Assembly: GCA_038380795.1 (NCBI GenBank)
Contig: CM076266.1
Coordinates: 29,090,145 to 29,154,144, forward strand
DNA: 64,000 bases
Reading direction: 5' to 3'
From: Pyrocephalus nanus
Lineage: Eukaryota; Chordata; Aves; Passeriformes; Tyrannidae
Below are positions 1 to 12,519 of the stretch, piece after piece. Each line of letters starts with the position of its first letter. Within the stretch, counting starts at the first letter, position 1. The notes beneath the pieces are model-generated. The model saw only the letters and a program-made list of their open reading frames with translations. It did not search any database and was not told the DNA's origin. Both the position numbers and the translations under genes were made by a program.

Positions 1-1448
1 TTTGACTCTGGTGTGGAGAGAAATGTTTCAATTTTTCTCAAGCAGAGGCAGGGTAGTAAGAAATTGGGGTATCCCTGTTTTGAGGACTAGTGCTTTGCAA
101 AGTCATTCATTTTCTAGATCAGAAGTGCCTTTTGTTTTCATGGCTATTCTAATCTGTATCGACCTGTTGACAGGCTGTGGGAACAGGTCTTTAGTGTTAG
201 CACCTAGTGACATTCACAGGGGAGTAAGTGAACTTACTCTACATAAAACCTTCTGTTGTTCCAAGAGCATAATTACTACCAGAAACAGCCTTTGGCTTTT
301 ATATTTCACGTGATACTGTGAGTATATTCCCAAATCCTCACTTCTGTTGTAGATAGACTGTGTAAACTGCTCTACTGTGGTATCTGATAGCTGCATGCCA
401 TTGATGAATGAAGGGACTGAATGTAGAGTTCAGTGAGGCACAGAGATACCCAAGTACAGGCTGAATGCACTAGCTCAGGTACCACAAATGGTTTAGGTGA
501 AGTCCCAGGAAGTTTGACATGGGCTACTTTAATTTGTCTCTCAGTGGGATTAGTTTACAGACACAAAGTGTAACACTGCTAAGTTAGGACCCTCCTAGAA
601 CTGAGACTGAGCTCTAATATCCACACAGCTTGCTTCTGTGCTACACTGCATAAAGCCATATTCCCAAGGGCTTTGGTGTTATGTGATAAATACCCTGCAC
701 CCTTTAACCTTGTTATGGTGTACCGTAAAGGAACCTATTTTGATTTTGTAGTTGTTTTTTGGGTTTTTTTTCTGCCAGGGTTATTGACTGTCCTACAGTC
801 TCAATCACTTAACTTATTCAGTAAAAGGAAGAAATACCTGGTTTGAATTGAACAGCTAGGCATACTGTTATTCTGGAGACTATTTTCCACTAAGGAAACA
901 GCTTAAACTATTTTTAAGGACTAACAGCAAGTGAATGAAAACCAGGAATTAAATGCTTGCATGCTGTATTTAGCAGTAAGAATGATTACTCTTGGCAGGT
1001 TGACCTCTAAGAGAGTTCAGTTTGAGATGATTTAATTGCAAGTGAGAAAATTGTTTCTTTTGCTGTGATTGTTTTAATCAGGATTTTGTTATGAGTGGAT
1101 TTGTAGTTACTTTAAATTACTATTCTTGATTTTTCTTTTTTAAAAATACCAATATTAATTACTAAATTAAAGCCTTCATTGCTTTTCAAGTAGAGAATTT
1201 GGCATCATTAAACCACATCTGGATTTGAAAATAGATTTTGTAAGGGTGTTGCAGTGTAGTTGTATATGTTTCTTTGTTATTGAAAGCAAATGTTACGTAC
1301 AGAAAGCTGTACTTCACTTTTATCATTATAAAACAAAGCAGAGATCTGTACAAAAGGAAGTCACCAGATGATGCATTAGTAGAGGGATATTGAAAAAGCT
1401 GAACGTGGTTGCACAGCATCACTGAATGTCTCTGGTTGTTTTTTTCAG
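1..1448 (+). other. EAF1: EAF1 intron (3' part)
   Basis: Noncoding. It ends in a pyrimidine-rich tract and AG at 1447-1448, directly before the first EAF1 exon in view. I looked for the upstream exon encoding the conserved EAF domain and did not find it here. The open frames in this stretch resemble nothing known. Confidence 0.8.
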
Positions 1449-4400
1449 AGCAGAGGGCAGCAGTAAGATCCAAGCCCGAATAGAACAACAGTCTGCCCGA
1501 GCATCTCAGCCTCCTTCGCAGTTCAGAGCCCCCACCAAGCCAGCAGTTGGACCTAAAACTTCGCCTCTGAAAGATAATCCTTCACCTGAGCCTCAGCTGG
1601 ATGACATTAAGAGAGGTAAAAAGGGTTTCCTGAGTTTTGGTTGGTTCTGTCTTTCTTCATACTAATAAAAACTGTGACTTTGCAATTTCTAAAAACATTC
1701 AGGAATTAAAAGATGGTACTTGACAGCTGTTTTGTCATCTTTATATCTTGTTTTAAGGCATCTTAGTGAATTATTTATTCTCCTTTGCTAGAATAGATAT
1801 TTATACTGCAGTCTTCCCTGGCATGAGAGAACTTCCTCTTTCTGGGTAATCTTCTGTCTTCCAAATTATTTCTCTGTTCTGAAAACAAGGAAAAAAAACC
1901 AAACAAACCTGAATTCAGAAACCTATAGCTGAGTGCTATACAAATTGCATGGGTGTCTTAGGCAACAACAATAACAAAAGCTAATGGTCCAAGATCTAGT
2001 TAGGCAATCAAGTCACTTGGACAAAAGTTATTCCAGCACTGAATAAGGTTGGAATTTGTCGGTGTGATTGAAGCGGTAGGTGGCTGTGTTCCCAGCACAA
2101 GGCAAGCTTGCACCGTGCCAAACAGTGCTAGTAGGGGAGGAATGAGAGAGAGAACAACCCTGGAGCTTCCCCTTTCCCAAAACCACTCCCTTGCAGCTTT
2201 GATCACGCCATATAGTTGCTAAACTTATATTAAAGCATCTTGAAGGGATGACTGACTCAACTCACTCTTCTGCTCCAGCGAGGCTTTGTCTCAATGTTTC
2301 TCTGTGGGCAGAATGCACTTTCTTTGCCCATGCCCTTCTCTTTATACTGGTGTGATATCTGTTTTTGCTGTGGATAATACAGTCAGAATGAGGAAGACTT
2401 TAAATTTAATTTTTTATTTTGTTTTCTTGTGTTTCTTCTCTGGCACCAGATGCATTTATTTTATTTTAAGCCTGTAAGCTTGTTCTTTCTGTCCTTTTTT
2501 TTTTTTTTTTCTGGGTTTCGTTTTCTTTCTCTTTTTTTTTATTCTGTCCCATATAGCTATTTTTGTCTGTAGACTTAGCCTAAGATAATTGCCCAGATGA
2601 TGTTAATTACTCAGGGTATTTTTTCAATTTATGGTAATCACTAGGTGACATTTTTACTGCTAAGCTATCTGTGTGTTTGCATAGGTGCTGATGGTCTGAC
2701 TCTTCTGCAGCAGTAGTATTTTCAATACCTGGATGCTGGTCAGCAGACACAATCAACGTCTGAGAGTTTCTGTTAGCTACAGTTCCCTTAGCTGCATTGT
2801 CATTTTTATTTTCTGTAATAGGTAAGGAGAAAGATAACACATGATATATCAATTTTTTAAATTTAATCAGTAGTGGATTTAAAATATCTTTTCTTGTAGG
2901 GTGTAATAAGTCACTTAACCTTTGTGGCACGCTTATGTATACGTGCAGCAATCTGTAAAGGTCATGTTACAGTAAAATAGTTATACTTATCTGGGGTGAA
3001 ATCTATTCTACAAGACCATTTTCTAGTAGTCTAAAGTATAAGTCACATTTTTCAGAACTGCCCTAGTGGGTTTTTTTGCCGCCTCTTCATCTTTTATTGG
3101 AAAGTACCTCTAAATAAATAACCTGTAGAGCTTTGTTTCTAAAATCAAGCAGAAGAGCACCTGACTTGTACTAAAAAAAGGAGTTTGAGTTGGTGTTTTA
3201 TTGGGAGATTTGTTCGAGGTCCAAAAAGAGCCAAATGCCTGGGCAAGGGTGTTTTAGCATTGAGGATCTAGAGCTTCAGCATTACTAAACCATTTATATC
3301 ATAAGAATCTACTTGGGAAAGGTAGAACTAAAATGGCACCATTCTACAATGAAAGTAGTTAATGAAACTTAACCTGTAAAAGCTGTAAGTCTTGCTATAT
3401 TCCCTTAGTGAGTCTTTTTATGAACACAGACTTGTAAGTTCTGAAGAGAGTGTGTTCTCTCCATTCAAGTAGTAGCTTTCCTTTTGGTTGATGTGCCTTC
3501 TCTGTACAAAAGATGGATAAACATAAAGGTGAAATTCTGTGGTTTTTCTGTAATGAACACAGCACAGAACTTAAAATCCCCAAAGGAGGTGCTTGAAAGG
3601 ATGTCTGGCACTGTGACACTCTTGCTTCCAGTGTGCCCTACTTAAGGGTGTGGTGAGACATACAGCCTTAATGTGTCTGATGTTTAACAGTAGTTTTAAG
3701 GTAACCTCAGTGCACATTTCTGCTTTCCCCTGGTACCCTCAGCTATGCATTTCCATAGCTCCACTTAAAATGAGCTGGAAAATGAACCTTCAGGTAGGTC
3801 AGTTCTCTGTCCCATTACACAGCTGTCCAAACAACAGTGTCTGAGGACAGAGTCAGAGCATGTGGGAGTTGAACCACTCTTTTCCTTCACCCCTTTGGGA
3901 GGCTGTGTGTAGGGTTTTGCACCAGAGGAATCTTTTCCCCGAGAGCTTTTATGTTGTCCTCCTGCCTGAAGGGAGCATAGGAGGGGGTAAGAGCTTGTTC
4001 TTTTGAGTACTCGGCTACATCTGAAAATGTTTCATCAAGCAGCGGACATTTACACACATATACCACCATATAGCCATTTATGTGCATGAAGTAATTGCTG
4101 TTTATCAGACATATTTGACCACAACAGAAATGTTTTCAATAACATTGACAGCATGCAACAAATTGACATATGTCAATAACATTGACATAATTGCAACATT
4201 TGGGAAAAAACCTGCAGAAACATATTTATGGTTTGGAGACTCTAAACTCAGTGCTTAAAAATGTGAGGACATCTTATTTACTTGAAATGCAGCTGTAGTG
4301 CTTAAGTATTATGCCATAGCACTGCTTGTCTCTCGAGAACACCTCAATGAAATTTTTTTACACTTCATTATAAAATACTGCCTCTTTTATGTGCCATCTC

Positions 4401-7400
4401 TGCATGCTCAAAGTGCCAGTATCAGGTTGATTTCTCTCCACCTTTGCATGCTATTATTAACAGTAGGTGTTCTGCGATAGGCAAACAGTCTTACCCTCCC
4501 TAAAGCTGAATGATTTTTTTTCTGAAAGTCCTCGGTATTCTTGGAGCCCAAGGTTAGGGATTTACTTAAAAATCCTGCATAGCCTATTGTAACTGAGAGA
4601 AGAAGTGAGAACAGATAAACATGATTATGGAAAGAATATAGGGTATTTGATACTGTATATATACAGAAGAGAGCCCTGTTGAGAGGGGTGTTCTGTTTGG
4701 ATAATGGTTTCTTATCTTGATGGCTTTTTTACTCTACAAACTGCACAGATTGCCAGTGTAAAACAGTAAGCCGTTTTGTTTTCTTGAAAGAAATCCTACA
4801 GCTGTAACATGAAATGTGGGAAAGTTAAAGTTCCTGCAGCAGTGTCAGCCTTTTTAGATGATGTAGGCTCAATTAAGGCAAGTGTTCAGAACTGTACTGT
4901 ATGGAGAGCTTTTTTAAAAGTAACTGCTGCACATCCTGACACTTCTTATCTTTAAAGGCACATCAACATGAGGTGTTTGATCTTTTGATGCAAAAAGATC
5001 TAGGAAAGGTCAGACGCTGTTGTTCAGATTAGAATATATGTACCCATATACACCCACAACTATTTTAATTGGAGGCACTGCAAGGAAATGTTTAACCATG
5101 ACTTCAGTACCCATAACTGCACTGAGCATAGCAGTCAAATGGCAAAATGCAAAATTGGGCAATTCTAAAGCAGGTATGATTTTCCTACAAGGCCTTGGTG
5201 TCATCATTGGCTTTGCCACTGCCTTTGACAGTGTGGCACAAGACTAATTTGAACAGACTTCCTTAGTGGTCCTGCTGGAGTTCTGCCTGACAGGTTTCGA
5301 GCGGTGCATCAGCCACCATGATATTAGTGAAAACAATTGCTTTTTTCTCGTCTGTGCAGATGAGGTGTTTAGAATTCTGGACTCAAGGAATTAAGAGACA
5401 CCCCCTTCCTCAGGAGAAGCTGTCAGCCTGTGAGGCAAAAGTTCACTAGAAGATGGACTCTGACCAAGTTTCCACCAGTGATCACTGTCACCGATAACAA
5501 CCTTAATTTCCCAGTCCTTGAAGTCTGTGATACTGGTGCTGTTTTTCTTTTTCTTGCCTGTATTCAGTGTAGTGGGCCTTACCACTTCTTCCAAGGCATT
5601 CTACTGTTCCCTCCTCATTCCCCAAACCTCTTTTATGGACTCTTAGTTTTATACTTCCCCAGGAGAAAACCCCCACTTTTCATTCTGACATTAGTCTGTA
5701 ATTCTGTTTAAAATTGGCCTGGCTAATTTTCTTTCCCATTGGTCAGACAGCATCACTTCCTTCAGTTATCTCTTTGCCTACTATTTAGAATTCAAACTTC
5801 TTGCTTAGGTTTTTTTTTTTCCTAGTTCCCTGGAGTGCACTTTTGTTTCACCTTTTCCCCTCTCACCACCAATGCCTTAGATCTCTTCACCTTCTTCACA
5901 CTATTTTAAATGCTGCTTTCTGGGCTCTTTTGTTCTTAGCCTGCGTGCCAGCACTGCTCCTTTTCAGCCACAGACTCTAGCTATGTAAACATACATGTGT
6001 AATTCTCAGGCACCTGTCTTGTATTAAGACTTGTTTGTTGTATCTTTTTGCAGCACGGACTGTGATAGGGAATTGTGCTTGCTGCAATGCAGGATAATCT
6101 AACAATGTGTTGTTATCATCACTTTAGGTTGCAACTAACAACTCCATCAGTAGAAGTATGTGGAAATTTTACATCATTAAGCTGTGGAAAAAGAGTTTAA
6201 ACCTGAGCATTTTAAAGGGAAAGAACCCTTATTGTTTATCTTTCCTATAGCTTTCCCCTGTGAATTTCTTAGCCTTGAATAAAAGGAACATTTACAATTT
6301 GAAATCCTCGATGTGGATAGTCTGAGAACAGTGACTTACAAGTGCTCATTTGTCTTTGGATCAGACTCCAGGCCTGAAATGGATTTTTAAAGCCTGCAAG
6401 ACTATGTTGGGAGGGAATAAGGGAGAAAGACATTATAGTACAAAGTAGTATCTTCTGTTGGCCTAATCATATATTCTTCCTCCCTCTTCCAATGGTCTCG
6501 CATGCTGTGTGTTTGGGATGAAAGAGTAGGTTTTGCCTGGCACAGAATAAAGTACAGAGAGCACACATGGTCTAGGCAGGGATCTAGATTTAGGAAGTAA
6601 GTTGGAGGAACAACACCGCTATCCTTAAATGCCCGGCTGTAATATAACTGTGGCACTTGAAATTGAGAATTTTGAAATTGAAAAATAGTGGTTTTAAAAC
6701 TGGCAAAAGAAAACATAATTTCTCAAACTAATACATGCTGAGCTAGAGGAATTCTCTCCAGTAAATATTGTGGAGGCTGGAAACTTATCTGTTATTCTAT
6801 AATGTTAGGCAGCCCAAAGATCTTACTAAAAAAGGGAAGACTTCCAATTGCTCAGACTTACTCCTGCAGGGGATGAAGATAAGAAATATTTAAATTGAGC
6901 CATTTTTACATAAAGGAAATAGTAATTGTAGATGATCTGTCTCTGTGCCATACACAGGAAAGGTGTCATGATCTGTGTAGCTGGGGTTTGTCTCCCTCTG
7001 ACACATCTTACCTAAGGTGAATTACCCCTGTCATGACTTCTCCATTTGTCAGGTAGAGGTGATAATATCTCATCTCTCCCTTCCTGCATTCTTGTCCCTT
7101 TAGTCTGTGACTTCTCCAGGGCAAGCATGGAGTTCTCACCTTGTGGGTATAGAACTACTAGCACAACAAAAGCCTAATTTTGAGGGTTTCACATCCTGTG
7201 CTTAAAATATGTGTGAATGTTGCTCTCACAGAAACCTGCCTAAGTGAACTGAGTCATTACGTACTCAGCTTTGTGGGTGGATACAAAAGAATTGTCCTCT
7301 AGTAGTGTTTAGGCCACTTATAATTATGACACATTTGACAATATTGTATGATTTGGGGTGACGTACCTTAGTAGCTCTTTAGTAACCAGTCATTCAGCCA

Positions 7401-10400
7401 ACACTAGCTGTTGCTGATGAGGCTGTTGTGGTGCTGTCATGGTATTCCAGTGTTTCTTTGCACTGGAAATCCTGAAGTGGGGAGTGTCTGACTTGAATAA
7501 CTTTACAGTTTCAGAGTAGTTTCCGTATTTTCCTGGCTACTTGTATGCTCTGTAGCAGATCATGGTATTTTTACCACTCCCACAGCATGTGAAAATTCTC
7601 AGCTATTCTCATCTGCTCCCTTGCAAGATTATTTGATGTCACCCATCTGTTTCTTAAGTTTGTTTAAAATGGGCTCTGATACTGCACTGGAACAGTTTCA
7701 CATATTATCTGAAGCCGAGGCAGTTTCTGTTGGGATCATTTGCCTTTATCTACGTTCCACACACACACACACCCCTCCCCCCTTTTTTTGTATTTTCTGA
7801 AAGCCTAAATGTCACTGGCACCTAACAATTTAGATTTAGATTTCCTTGGTCAGGAAAGGTACTTACTTTGTAGGTAGAGTGGATAGCCTGTCAAAAATAA
7901 AGAAGAAGTGCTTTCAGGAGTGTAAAAGTATATAAAGAGTAATAGTGGAAGGGAAGGTTTTCTCATATTAACCTATGGTGTTGCCTCTTTAAATTTAGCT
8001 ACAGCAATAAGTAAAAAAGTTTTCAGAATTTTTTGATTTCCCTTCCTGTGTCTCTCTTTCATGTGAGATATTTTGGTTTGACAAATTACACTTGACAAAA
8101 CTATTGCATTTTCACATTCTTTTCCAAAATTCCATGGGGCCCTGTTTATGGTTTCAACCAGATGAATGTCTTTTTATTTCAGAGCTGAGAGCAGAGGTTG
8201 AAATTATTGAGCAGATGAGCAGCAGCAGTGGGAGCAGCTCATCGGATTCAGAAAGCTCATCTGGGAGCGAAGATGAAAGCTCTAGCAGCGAGGGGGAAGA
8301 GGCAGCACATGTTTCCCCTTCCCAACCGCCACACCAGCAGTATAACAACAGGAATGCTGTCGCTAATGGCACCAGCAGGCCACAAGGAAGCAATCAGCTC
8401 ATGAACACGCTCCGTAAGTAAATGCCTGTGTCTTATCACCGTTGAAAGCTGACTGAGACCACTCATTTACCTAGCACGTTGGGCTGACTCCATGAAGTGC
8501 CTTTTGCCAAATAGTAGTCCCAGGGAGTTGCACTGGTGTGCAGTACAATTTCAGTACATGGGCAGATTTTGTGAACGGAGGGCTGAGACCTTTCCGAAGG
8601 TGTGGAGAGCCTGTGGGCATCAGGGCAATGGCCCCCATTGACCCTGGTGAGCCTTGATTCAGGCCTCCAGGTGGAATAAGAGTATAGAAAAGAACTTACC
8701 CACTGGTGCAGGAGGATCTGTTGCACTGAAGGATGGGAATTACTTTAATGTGAATACAGAGATTAGGTGGAAATAGTGGGGCTGGTGTGTGTCATTTAAA
8801 GGTCTGTAAAGAACTGTGAATGGCACAAGACTGTTCTGTGTTCATAAATGCACAGTCTCTGTGGTCTCTGCTACTGCTTTGTCAGAGAATTTATTGTGTT
8901 GGTCTCAGCTGTATTTTCACAAATACCACATTTTGAAGGGATATTTAAAGGGCCATGTATTTGGTTAAAATATTGCAGCTATGGGATTTGCAAGCATTTA
9001 ATCAGTACAAGCTTACTTCACCCTTTAAAAAGTGTAAGAAACATTTTTAGAGCATGGTTCTGTCCCATGAGGATCTCTCTGGAGACATGCTGTACATCTG
9101 TGTTGCTCTTTCCTTATGCTAGATCAGGTATATTCTATCTCAGTGGAGTTAAAATATTGCATTTACAATTACCAAAAATTGTTCTTAATTCCTCCTGAGC
9201 CATGTTTGCGTACATCTCTTGGCACTCACACATAGGGAACCGCTATGGTTTGAATGCAGATGTCTGTAGGTTTTCCAACTTTGAGAAGACACATATATTG
9301 TACAGACCACACTGAAAAGCCCTGCTGGAAAACTGTACAGCCCTGTCAGTCTTCCTGCCAGTAATAAATGTCTAAGTGAAACCCAAAGTTCAGTGAAGTC
9401 ATTAGGACTCTGTACATTTCCCTGTGTCTGGTTGTGAGCAGCCTCCTTCCTGCTTCTGGGCCATGAAAACAATACTGCACAGGCCATTGAATGGTAAGAA
9501 GCTTCTGACTGCAGGAGAATCTGGGTAGCTCCTCTACTCAGGCAGTGTTTTTTGCCTTTGGGTTTAAAATCCTTCTGCTATGGGAAGAATCACAGCTAAC
9601 CCAAGTTCTTCCCTTGTGAAAGTGTAGAGGAGATGAAGAAATCCAGGGCATAGCTGCTGCATAGCTGCTCTGCAGCTGTTTTGGGGCAGGGCCATGGGAG
9701 AATGCTGGAAGAGCTAGGTTGAGTTACCAGAACACAAGCATGATTCTTGTCCCCTTTTATCCCCTCCACCTCAACCAAATCACAAGTGCTCTGCAAAGCA
9801 AGATCTGAGACAGTAGGCTTGATCCATATCCTGGCCTTTTGTGCAATCTCTCTTTGTGCTTTGCAGGGGATCCTTTGCAGTCACAGCACGTGTCAGCTTA
9901 GTTCAGCCAATAGCCTTGGGCTGTGATGGCTTTAACATTCCTTTTGGTTTATTGACGTGTGGAGGCCTTGTCTTGGCTACCCAAATGGCCTTAAACAAAA
10001 AAAATCTTTTTTAAAAGGGCTGAGAAAGCCAAGGAATTCCCCAATGCCTTATCCCAGAGCCATATACGGGAGCTTGGCTGGGTGGAGGCTGTGGAATGCC
10101 TTCCACAGCTGCTAGCATGGAGAGGGCTGTTGTCCCACCAGGGAGCAACTTTGGTGGCTGCAGAGCCAAGGACGTTTGGTTCGGCCTGGATCCAACTGTG
10201 TATTGGCAGCTCTTGATGTTCTTGGGCATGGAGAGGAGTTCATTAAGTGACAGATGATGTTGGCATTAATTTCATATGTTGTTCTTATTTAAATCTTCCG
10301 GTGTAAATGTGACTGTTCTTTGGTTTGATTGCCATGAAATGTGAATTAACGCCTACTCACTTGTTGTGTTTTGTTGTTTTTTGTTTTCCATAGGAAATGA

Positions 10401-10440
10401 CTTGCAGTTGAGTGAGTCTGGGAGTGACAGTGATGACTAG
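1..10440 (+). CDS. EAF1: EAF1, ELL-associated factor 1 (3' part; three coding exons, 5' exons outside window)
   Basis: EAF1 binds ELL and ELL2 and stimulates RNA polymerase II elongation in the nucleus; family knowledge places it with the super elongation complex and in Cajal bodies. The window starts inside an intron. Three exons, 1449-1615, 8183-8413 and 10394-10440, splice in one continuous frame with canonical AG/GT borders and encode 147 complete residues plus the last base of an arginine codon. In order they show a proline/serine linker (FRAPTKP, GPKTSPLKDNPSPEPQLDD), a serine/acidic transactivation region and a conserved C-terminus (NDLQLSESGSDSDD, then TAG). These match the C-terminal half of vertebrate EAF1 closely, and EAF1 better than EAF2. 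The N-terminal ELL-binding EAF domain is not in the window. Introns are about 6.6 and 2.0 kb. Compared with the human protein as I remember it, the linker lacks a proline run. Confidence 0.95.
1449..1615 (+). CDS. EAF1: EAF1 coding exon (linker region; fourth exon by comparison with human)
   Basis: The acceptor is a T-rich tract ending in CAG at 1446-1448; the donor is GTAAAA from 1616. The first base completes an arginine codon, and translation then reads AEGSSKIQAR onward through a Q/S/P-rich linker to DDIKR. The last base (G, 1615) starts a glutamate codon finished in the next exon. Length 167 nt. The opening AEGSSKIQAR and the block GPKTSPLKDNPSPEPQLDD are near identical to mammalian EAF1. 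The segment between them (about residues 11-30 of the exon) is shorter than in human, where I recall a longer proline run. Confidence 0.94.
4136..4187. repeat. 15-nt direct repeat, 37-nt spacing
   Basis: TCAATAACATTGACA occurs at 4136-4150 and again, identically, at 4173-4187; a partial third TTGACAT sits between them. This is a local AT-rich duplication inside the EAF1 intron with no evident function. Confidence 0.8.
7758..7773. repeat. Short (CA)n microsatellite
   Basis: About eight CA units followed by C- and T-runs, inside the 6.6-kb EAF1 intron. Confidence 0.8.
8183..8413 (+). CDS. EAF1: EAF1 coding exon (serine/acidic transactivation region)
   Basis: The acceptor is TTTTTATTTCAG ending at 8182; the donor is GTAAGT from 8414. 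Length 231 nt. It completes the split glutamate and reads LRAEVEIIEQ, then a serine tract (MSSSSGSSSSDSESSSGSED) and an acidic stretch, then the conserved block ANGTSRPQGSNQLMNTL, ending with the first base of an arginine codon. The low-complexity S/D/E composition is the EAF-family transactivation region. The serine run uses mixed AGC, AGT, TCA and TCG codons, so it is not a pure trinucleotide repeat. Confidence 0.95.
8414..10393 (+). other. EAF1: EAF1 last intron
   Basis: A 2.0-kb GT...AG intron. The donor is GTAAGTA at 8414; the acceptor is TTGTTTTCCATAG ending at 10393. No repeats or exons were recognised inside. Confidence 0.85.
10394..10440 (+). CDS. EAF1: EAF1 terminal coding exon
   Basis: The exon completes the arginine codon (C|GA) and encodes NDLQLSESGSDSDD followed by TAG at 10438-10440. 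This acidic C-terminus is a signature of EAF1. Only 47 nt are coding; the rest of the exon is 3' UTR. Confidence 0.95.
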
Positions 10441-10621
10441 AGGCTGAGCTTTCGCTGCTTCTCTTACATATACACGAAGAGCTAATTTACCTTGAAGTGA
10501 TCCTATTGCTTATGAAGAGGAGCTGGCACAGAGATAGTTCCATGTGTGGAATTTTAATAGAAGAAATGCGTAGCCCTACAAAATAGCAGACGTTGAGGGC
10601 TGTTTTACTCTGTGAATTAAG

Positions 10622-10629
10622 TGTATATA
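10622..10629 (+). promoter_or_regulatory. Pumilio-type motif TGTATATA in EAF1 3' UTR
   Basis: Exact match to the PUM consensus UGUANAUA. A second exact copy is at 10795-10802 and a TGTACATA variant at 12055-12062. Three matches in one 3' UTR is suggestive, but the motif is short and AT-rich. Confidence 0.4.
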
Positions 10630-10794
10630 TTGTGTATATTTTTATGCCGTTAAAGCTTTGAATAGATATGTACAGTGGGTGAGCCAATGTATGTTCCTGT
10701 CCACGGTCTGTAAGTTTAATGTGTAACTATGTCATCTAAAAGTTTCTTGTTCGTAGAAGATGTTCAGCGCATCATGACTTTGTCGGGGGACTTT

Positions 10795-10802
10795 TGTATA
10801 TA
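10795..10802 (+). promoter_or_regulatory. Second Pumilio-type motif TGTATATA
   Basis: Exact UGUANAUA match about 170 nt downstream of the first, within the inferred EAF1 3' UTR. Confidence 0.4.
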
Positions 10803-12054
10803 GGGTGAGCATGAACCAACAATGAATTTAAAATAACATGCAGGATCTTGTGTGTGCACTGAGGAGAGACTCTTGTAAATTGAGTTTCAATACTAAGTTG
10901 ATTTCTTTGGTTTCGGACTTTTCTAATGCCTTTTTATTGCTATTTATGGTTGATTTAATGGACTGACTTTTAAACAGTTGAAAAATAGGAATCATAAAAC
11001 CATGTTTGTCCCAAACCTTGCTGCACCAGTGCCTTACGAGCAGGTTTTTTAAATAGCGCTTCGATTCCTGCCACCTTTCCTGAGGGAGCAGTGCTGAAAC
11101 CTCCTCGGATTGCTTTTGCAAACAAGAGCTGCATGTCACATGCAGCCTGCTGTACTCTGAGGGCAGTGACTCTAAGCAAGATGAAGGATATACATCAGTC
11201 ACCTAAACTCATCCAAGTAAGAATCAGATCAGCATTTTCGTTTGCAACTGAATTGTTTCATTTAACTCAGACCTCATTTAACTCATGTAACTCGGACCTA
11301 GTCTTCAGAAATATTTAGAAGCCCAACTACCAGCAAAATTGCAAAGTCACAAGTACAAAATATTTGTATTACTGAAATTCTAAGACCAGAGCCCTCTTTG
11401 CATTTTTGTAGAGAATACAGAAAGAAGAAATGACTAAACAAGTAGCCATGTGTATTTGGGTCTGACTGAGGTGGAGTTCATTTCCCCATAGCAGCCCAGC
11501 GTCCAGCCATGGTCAACTCACCACACCATGAAATAATAGAAGTCTCTCTCCCACCACAGCTGTCCAGGTAGACTTTAGTCCATATTGTTGGTTGGATGAG
11601 ATCTCTTTGTGCTTGGCAGTAGTACAGAGAACTTGAAATATTTGCCTAGGGTGAAATTCATCCCTGTTTAAGGGGGTTTAAAGGGTGCTTAGTTGGATTA
11701 TCATTAACTTTTTTTGCACACATGGGAAATGAGTGCCATAGGCAGCCTCTTATATCTTGAACACCAGGGTGACTTTTTAAAACCAAATTCAACTGGCATA
11801 GGACAAAGTTGCACCATAGTTTTGGTGTAATCCAGGGGAGTGGGAAGCTGAATCAGATGCCTCTCTGTTCTCATTCCTCAGAGTCTGCTTTGCACTGCTC
11901 TCATCTTTTAGTTTGTGTTTTTACTCCTGTTTGTTTACTGAGCTCTGTCCTTTTTTTTAATGTGTTGAAGAGCAAGGGGACATTTGAAGGGAGATTTTAT
12001 TAAATGGTTTATTTTTTTGCATTAGATACTTATTTAGGCTTATTTTTGCATTAT

Positions 12055-12062
12055 TGTACATA
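12055..12062 (+). promoter_or_regulatory. Third Pumilio-type motif TGTACATA
   Basis: UGUANAUA match three bases upstream of the candidate poly(A) hexamer at 12065. Confidence 0.35.
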
Positions 12063-12064
12063 CA

Positions 12065-12070
12065 ATTAAA
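12065..12070 (+). promoter_or_regulatory. Candidate EAF1 poly(A) signal ATTAAA
   Basis: ATTAAA followed within 20-35 nt by a T/GT-rich element (TGTTTTGTGATGTGGG region). Another ATTAAA lies at 11999-12004. Confidence 0.45.
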
Positions 12071-12513
12071 AATAATTGGGTTTTTTAAAGTGTTTTGTGA
12101 TGTGGGTACATATTTTAATGGACAATTATGAAATATATCTGATGAAAGCCACAATTGCTCTCCCTTTTTTTTTTTTCTTTTCTCTTTCTTTTTCCCTGTT
12201 CATCCTCAGACAGTGAAAATGCTTTGCTTGTACCAATTTGGGATTTTACACTTTGGTGCAGAATATCTTCATGGTGGTCTAATTAATGTTGATACTGCTG
12301 CTGATTCTTCCCCAGCTAAAGGTCTGAATAAGCAGGGAGACATTTCTCTGATGCCATTTCCCCATTACTGGAGCGAATTCCTGAGTTCTGTTGACATTAT
12401 TTGCGCTCAAATGGAAAAGCAGCAGTGCAGCATTTTCATTGCTTACCATTCACCGCCTGCTCATGCACTCTAAAATCCAGGACATGTCAAAGGAAGTTTA
12501 TTAATTATGTGTA

Positions 12514-12519
12514 AATAAA
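12514..12519 (+). promoter_or_regulatory. Alternative distal EAF1 poly(A) signal AATAAA
   Basis: Canonical hexamer in an AT-rich stretch; the downstream GT-rich element is weak. It would extend the EAF1 3' UTR to about 2.1 kb. Confidence 0.35.

Larger units (their letters stand above)
1616..8182 (+). other. EAF1: EAF1 intron, 6.6 kb
   Basis: Canonical GT...AG intron. It contains a long pyrimidine-rich stretch around 2498-2545, a 15-nt direct repeat at 4136-4150 and 4173-4187, and a short CA run at 7758-7773. No exon or mobile element was recognised. Several open frames of 60-110 codons show no family resemblance. Confidence 0.85.
10441..12105 (+). other. EAF1: EAF1 3' UTR (inferred extent)
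   Basis: The sequence after the stop looks like a vertebrate 3' UTR: AT-rich, no sustained frame, Pumilio-type motifs at 10622, 10795 and 12055. ATTAAA at 12065-12070 is followed by a GT-rich stretch (about 12089-12105), a plausible cleavage context. An alternative AATAAA lies at 12514-12519. The 3' end is an inference; transcript data would set it. Confidence 0.55.

Noticed and set aside
7758..7773. CA repeat as a regulatory splice element
   Set aside because: Too short and about 400 nt from the acceptor; no evidence of a role.
8154..8466. Minus-strand frames over the EAF1 serine exon
   Set aside because: They are the antisense of the repetitive serine codons; the + strand frame is conserved.
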